A DNA stretch of 64,000 bases from CAYSFW01 sp050329935 (GTDB taxonomy: Bacteria; Pseudomonadota; Gammaproteobacteria; UWMA-0217): the NCBI GenBank assembly GCA_050329935.1, contig JBHJOI010000065.1, positions 11,448 through 75,447 of the forward strand, read 5' to 3'. The notes beneath the pieces are model-generated. The model was not told the DNA's origin. It ran no database searches and saw only the letters and a program-made list of their open reading frames with translations. This document shows, piece by piece, positions 61,392-64,000 of this stretch. Position numbers and translations under genes: made by a program. Position 1 is the first letter of the stretch, and every line of letters begins with the position of its first letter.

Positions 61392-61584
61392 CGCCGTGGG
61401 CGCCCCGTTCGCGCGCCACGACCGCGGCCGCCACACGCCATGAGCCGAACGCGTGACGCCGCACGTTCGGCGAATTCAGACTGCGCACTGAAAATTGACA
61501 AGGTATCCCTACCGCGATGGATTAGCCGCCCGCCAACATGATAACGGATACACGACGAAAATCGGCGCCCGTCGTCACGCGAAT

Positions 61585-62532
61585 TCATGCGCCACCGCCC
61601 GTCGCGTGCGCGTCATCGGCGTTGAGGCAGCGATCCCAGGCCGGACAACCCGCGAAACGCGCGACGAGAAAGTCAACGAACGCGCGCACCCGGCGCGAGA
61701 GGTGGCGGGTTTGTGGATACACGGCGTAGGCCGCGAGTTGTGGCCATTGCACATCGGTGAGCAAGGGCAGCAGCCGCCGCTCGTCGATCTCGCGGTGGAC
61801 GATGAAGGTCGGCGCGATCAGTACCCCGGCGCCGGCCAGCGCCGCCTGAGTCAAAAACTCGCCGTTATCGGCGCGCAGCCGCGCCGGCACACGCACGCCG
61901 CGCGCGCGACCGCGCGCGTCGAACCACGTCACGACCTCGGGATTCGGCACATTGGTGTAAACGAGCCCGGGGTGATTGGCGAGCTCATCGGGGTGTTGCG
62001 GGCGACCGTACTGTTCGAGATAGCCGGGACTCGCGCAGACCACGAGTCGGATCGGGGTCAAACGACGCGCGATCAGCGACGAATCCTCCAGTTGCGCGAT
62101 TCGGATCGCGAGGTCGAAGCCGTCCTGCAACAGATCCATTTGCCGGTCACTGAAATCGAGGTCAAATTCGACCTCCGGGTGAGTCTGTGCAAACTCGACG
62201 ATCGCGGGTCCCAAGTGGTGCAATCCGAAACTGATCGGCACCGCCACGCGTAGCCGCCCGCGCAAAGTTTTATGCGCCTGACTGACCGCTGCTTCGGCCT
62301 CCTCCAGGTCCGCCAGGATGCGGACCGCCCGCTCATACAACCCCCAACCGGAGTCGGTCAGATTGAACTTGCGCGTGCTACGCCGGAATAACTGCGCACC
62401 GAGCCGCTCCTCCAGCTCGGCGATGCGTCGACTCACGGCGGATTTCGCGATATGCAAGCGATCAGCCGCGGCCGACACGCCCCCTTGCTCCACGACGCGC
62501 ACAAATACCCTCAAGGCCTCGAAGCGATCCAT
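61585..62532 (-). CDS. LysR family transcriptional regulator
   Basis: A 315-residue LysR-type regulator. N-terminal winged helix: FEALRVFVRVVEQGGVSAAADRLHIAKSAVSRRIAELEERLGAQLFRRSTR. The rest is the periplasmic-binding-protein-like effector domain with ALAGAGVLIAPTFIVHREID. It faces the cytochrome b561-YceI pair across 135 bp and probably controls it. Confidence 0.94.
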   Translation of the reverse strand: MDRFEALRVFVRVVEQGGVSAAADRLHIAKSAVSRRIAELEERLGAQLFRRSTRKFNLTDSGWGLYERAVRILADLEEAEAAVSQAHKTLRGRLRVAVPISFGLHHLGPAIVEFAQTHPEVEFDLDFSDRQMDLLQDGFDLAIRIAQLEDSSLIARRLTPIRLVVCASPGYLEQYGRPQHPDELANHPGLVYTNVPNPEVVTWFDARGRARGVRVPARLRADNGEFLTQAALAGAGVLIAPTFIVHREIDERRLLPLLTDVQWPQLAAYAVYPQTRHLSRRVRAFVDFLVARFAGCPAWDRCLNADDAHATGGGA

Positions 62533-62544
62533 ATTGTTCCAATT

Positions 62545-62565
62545 TCGAGAACGGTTATTGCTCGA
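62545..62565. promoter_or_regulatory. Candidate LysR-type operator
   Basis: TCGAG-N11-CTCGA is a perfect 5-bp inverted repeat with an 11-bp spacer, the geometry of a LysR-type box, 13 bp upstream of the regulator's start codon and in front of the divergent b561 gene. Inferred. Confidence 0.4.
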
Positions 62566-62667
62566 ATCGATAATTTATTCGCGCTTCAAGCATCTTCAAA
62601 CTACTCCCAACGAACGCGAGGGGTATTGTTCCCACGCCAACCCGAACTGCATAGACCAGCGTGCGCC

Positions 62668-63213
62668 ATGCCACAGCCCACAACCAGCCACTACGGCCTG
62701 ATCGCAATCGCCCTGCACTGGGTCGTCGCAGCGACGGTGATTGGCATGTTCGCACTGGGCTTGTGGATGGTCGACCTTGGCTACTACGACCCCTGGCGCA
62801 AAGCCGCACCGGAAATCCACAAAGCGATTGGCGTGCTGTTGTTCATCGCGATGGTAGCGCGATCGGCTTGGCGGCTATTGCACCCGCCGCCAACGCCGCT
62901 CGCGACCCATGCTGCGTGGGAACGCCGCGCCGCGATCGCCATGCACCGGCTGTTGTATGTGCTGTTATTCGCGACGATGATCGCGGGTTACTTGATCTCG
63001 ACCGCCGACGGACGCTCGATCGACGTTTTCGGCTGGTTCGCGGTTCCGGCGACCGTGAGCGGGCTGCCCAATCAAGAGGATATCGCGGGCGTCATCCATC
63101 TCGCACTGGCGATTACCGTCGTCGTCCTCGCGGGCGTTCATGCGCTCGCCGCCTTGAAGCATCACTTTCAAGATCGCGACTCGACGCTGTTACGCATGCT
63201 CGGCCGCGCCTGA
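62668..63213 (+). CDS. Cytochrome b561 family membrane protein
   Basis: A 181-residue protein with four membrane segments and the b561 (YodB-like) His ligands: LIAIALHWVVAATVIGMFALGLWM, EIHKAIGVLLFIAM, AMHRLLYVLLFATMIAGYLIS and IAGVIHLALAITVVVLAGVHALAALKHHF. It carries two b haems and moves electrons between quinone and partners, possibly superoxide. ATG at 62668 matches the family start; upstream coding in the same frame is antisense to LysR. Pairs with the YceI gene. Confidence 0.92.
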   Translation: MPQPTTSHYGLIAIALHWVVAATVIGMFALGLWMVDLGYYDPWRKAAPEIHKAIGVLLFIAMVARSAWRLLHPPPTPLATHAAWERRAAIAMHRLLYVLLFATMIAGYLISTADGRSIDVFGWFAVPATVSGLPNQEDIAGVIHLALAITVVVLAGVHALAALKHHFQDRDSTLLRMLGRA

Positions 63214-63250
63214 CGCAACTCAATAATCAAACCATCAACTGGAGACAAAC

Positions 63251-63829
63251 ATGATCAAAAAGCCTCTCGCCGCCTGGGCCCTCGCCGCCGTGATCGCATT
63301 CCCCACTATCGCTCTGGCCGAGGATTACGCGATCGACGTAAAAGGCGCTCATGCCTTCATTCAGTTCCGTATCAAACACCTGGGTTACAGTTGGCTATCG
63401 GGCCGCTTCAACGAATTCGACGGCAGTTTCAGCTACGACGAAAAGAACCCCTCGGCCGCCAAGGTCGCCGTCAACATCAAGACCACAAGCATCGACTCGA
63501 ATCACGCCGAACGCGACAAGCATCTACGGTCGAAGGATTTTCTTGAGGTCGATAAGTTCCCGGAAGCCAAGTTCGTCAGCACGTCATTCACCGAGAAAGG
63601 CGATGGAAAGGCCGAGCTGACCGGCGACTTCACCCTGCGCGGCATCACCAAGCCGATCACCATCGCGGTCGAGCACGTCGGGCACGGACCCGATCCCTGG
63701 GGCGGCTATCGCCGAGGGTTTGAAGGCACGACCAAGTTCAAACTTGCCGACCATGGCATTGATTACGAACTCGGCCCCGCGTCCAAGGAGGTTGAACTGA
63801 CACTATCCATCGAAGGGATTCGAAAATAG
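63251..63829 (+). CDS. YceI-family periplasmic isoprenoid-binding protein
   Basis: A 192-residue protein: signal peptide (ALAAVIAFPTIALA), then the YceI lipocalin-like barrel: YAIDVKGAHAFIQFRIKHLGYSWLSGRFNEFDGSFSYD, SIDSNHAERDKHLRSKDFLEVDKFPEAKF, DFTLRGITKPITI and WGGYRRGFEGTTKF. The family binds long isoprenoids such as polyprenyl quinones. GGAG 8 nt before the ATG. Co-transcription with the b561 gene (37 bp spacing) is the standard arrangement. Confidence 0.94.
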   Translation: MIKKPLAAWALAAVIAFPTIALAEDYAIDVKGAHAFIQFRIKHLGYSWLSGRFNEFDGSFSYDEKNPSAAKVAVNIKTTSIDSNHAERDKHLRSKDFLEVDKFPEAKFVSTSFTEKGDGKAELTGDFTLRGITKPITIAVEHVGHGPDPWGGYRRGFEGTTKFKLADHGIDYELGPASKEVELTLSIEGIRK

Positions 63830-64000
63830 CCGGACTCGATCCGTCGCCATGGATTCACGCCCATCAACTCACGCGAGAACCCATGCTCTGTGTCTCAAGG
63901 TTGGCGAGGAACCGTGGCGATCGCATCGGTGCACGCGAGACAAAAAAATCACGAGCGGCATCCTCCCGCCAATGTTTCTCGGCCCGACCACGGTGGGAGG

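Noticed and set aside
1..64000. CRISPR array, tRNA or rRNA genes
   Set aside because: No regularly spaced direct repeats and no cloverleaf or ribosomal RNA-like segments were seen by reading; small tRNA genes could still be missed without a covariance search.

Overview
The window is GC-rich, densely coded chromosome from a gammaproteobacterium. Two blocks of gene order indicate this. The first is murA-hisG-hisD-hisC facing degS/algW and a Nif3-type gene, the Pseudomonas order with an extra DAHP synthase gene inserted. The second is nnr-tsaE-amiB-mutL-miaA-hfq-hflX-hflK-hflC-DUF2065-hisZ-purA, the gammaproteobacterial amiB/hfq superoperon in its Pseudomonas-like form with hisZ. An Isp-type (group 1e) NiFe hydrogenase, best known from purple sulfur bacteria such as Thiocapsa and Allochromatium and from sulfur oxidisers, suggests Chromatiales or a relative. 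That last step is inference, not read directly from the sequence.

Layout. 1-8.8 kb: a Nif3-like gene (cut by the window edge), DegS protease, a compact his/aro operon (hisG, DAHP synthase, hisD, hisC), murA and an unrecognised 388-residue protein. 8.9-13.6 kb: DUF2007 zinc-ribbon protein and nitroreductase (overlapping), H-NS-like protein, beta-carbonic anhydrase, DUF2202 lipoprotein, and two tandem paralogous small proteins separated by a strong terminator. 13.8-27.4 kb: the amiB/hfq superoperon on the minus strand, interrupted by a 169-bp hairpin element (MITE-like) right after tsaE and by a terminator after amiB. 27.9-31.5 kb: a TAXI-type TRAP uptake operon with DUF1850. 31.6-42.5 kb: the hydrogenase island. 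hypCABD and a frame-disrupted MFS transporter lie on the minus strand. Maturation protease, HupH-like protein, small subunit, Isp1, Isp2, an extra small gene, large subunit and HupE lie on the plus strand. An FNR-like dyad sits between the two arms. 42.5-52.2 kb: DUF202 protein, secreted alpha/beta hydrolase with a repetitive C-terminus, two TrkA-linked CPA2 antiporters flanking a P2-type ATPase, and a tandem universal stress protein. 52.2-64 kb: a RAYT transposase with an altered HUH motif, FemAB-like protein, GlcG/HbpS-like protein, BepA-like protease, a thioredoxin-fold protein overlapping a chemoreceptor, a YaiI-family protein, a long palindromic element, a LysM protein, and a LysR regulator divergent from cytochrome b561-YceI.

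How the genes work together. The hydrogenase island is nearly self-contained: Ni uptake (HupE), Ni/Fe maturation (HypA, HypB, HypC, HypD, protease, HupH-like) and a membrane electron route (Isp1/Isp2). hypE and hypF are absent from the window. The short-form HisG at 5.4 kb needs HisZ, which lies in the superoperon 9 kb away. Translational coupling through 4-nt start/stop overlaps (ATGA, GTGA, TTGA) recurs and helped fix several starts. No rRNA, tRNA or CRISPR array was seen.
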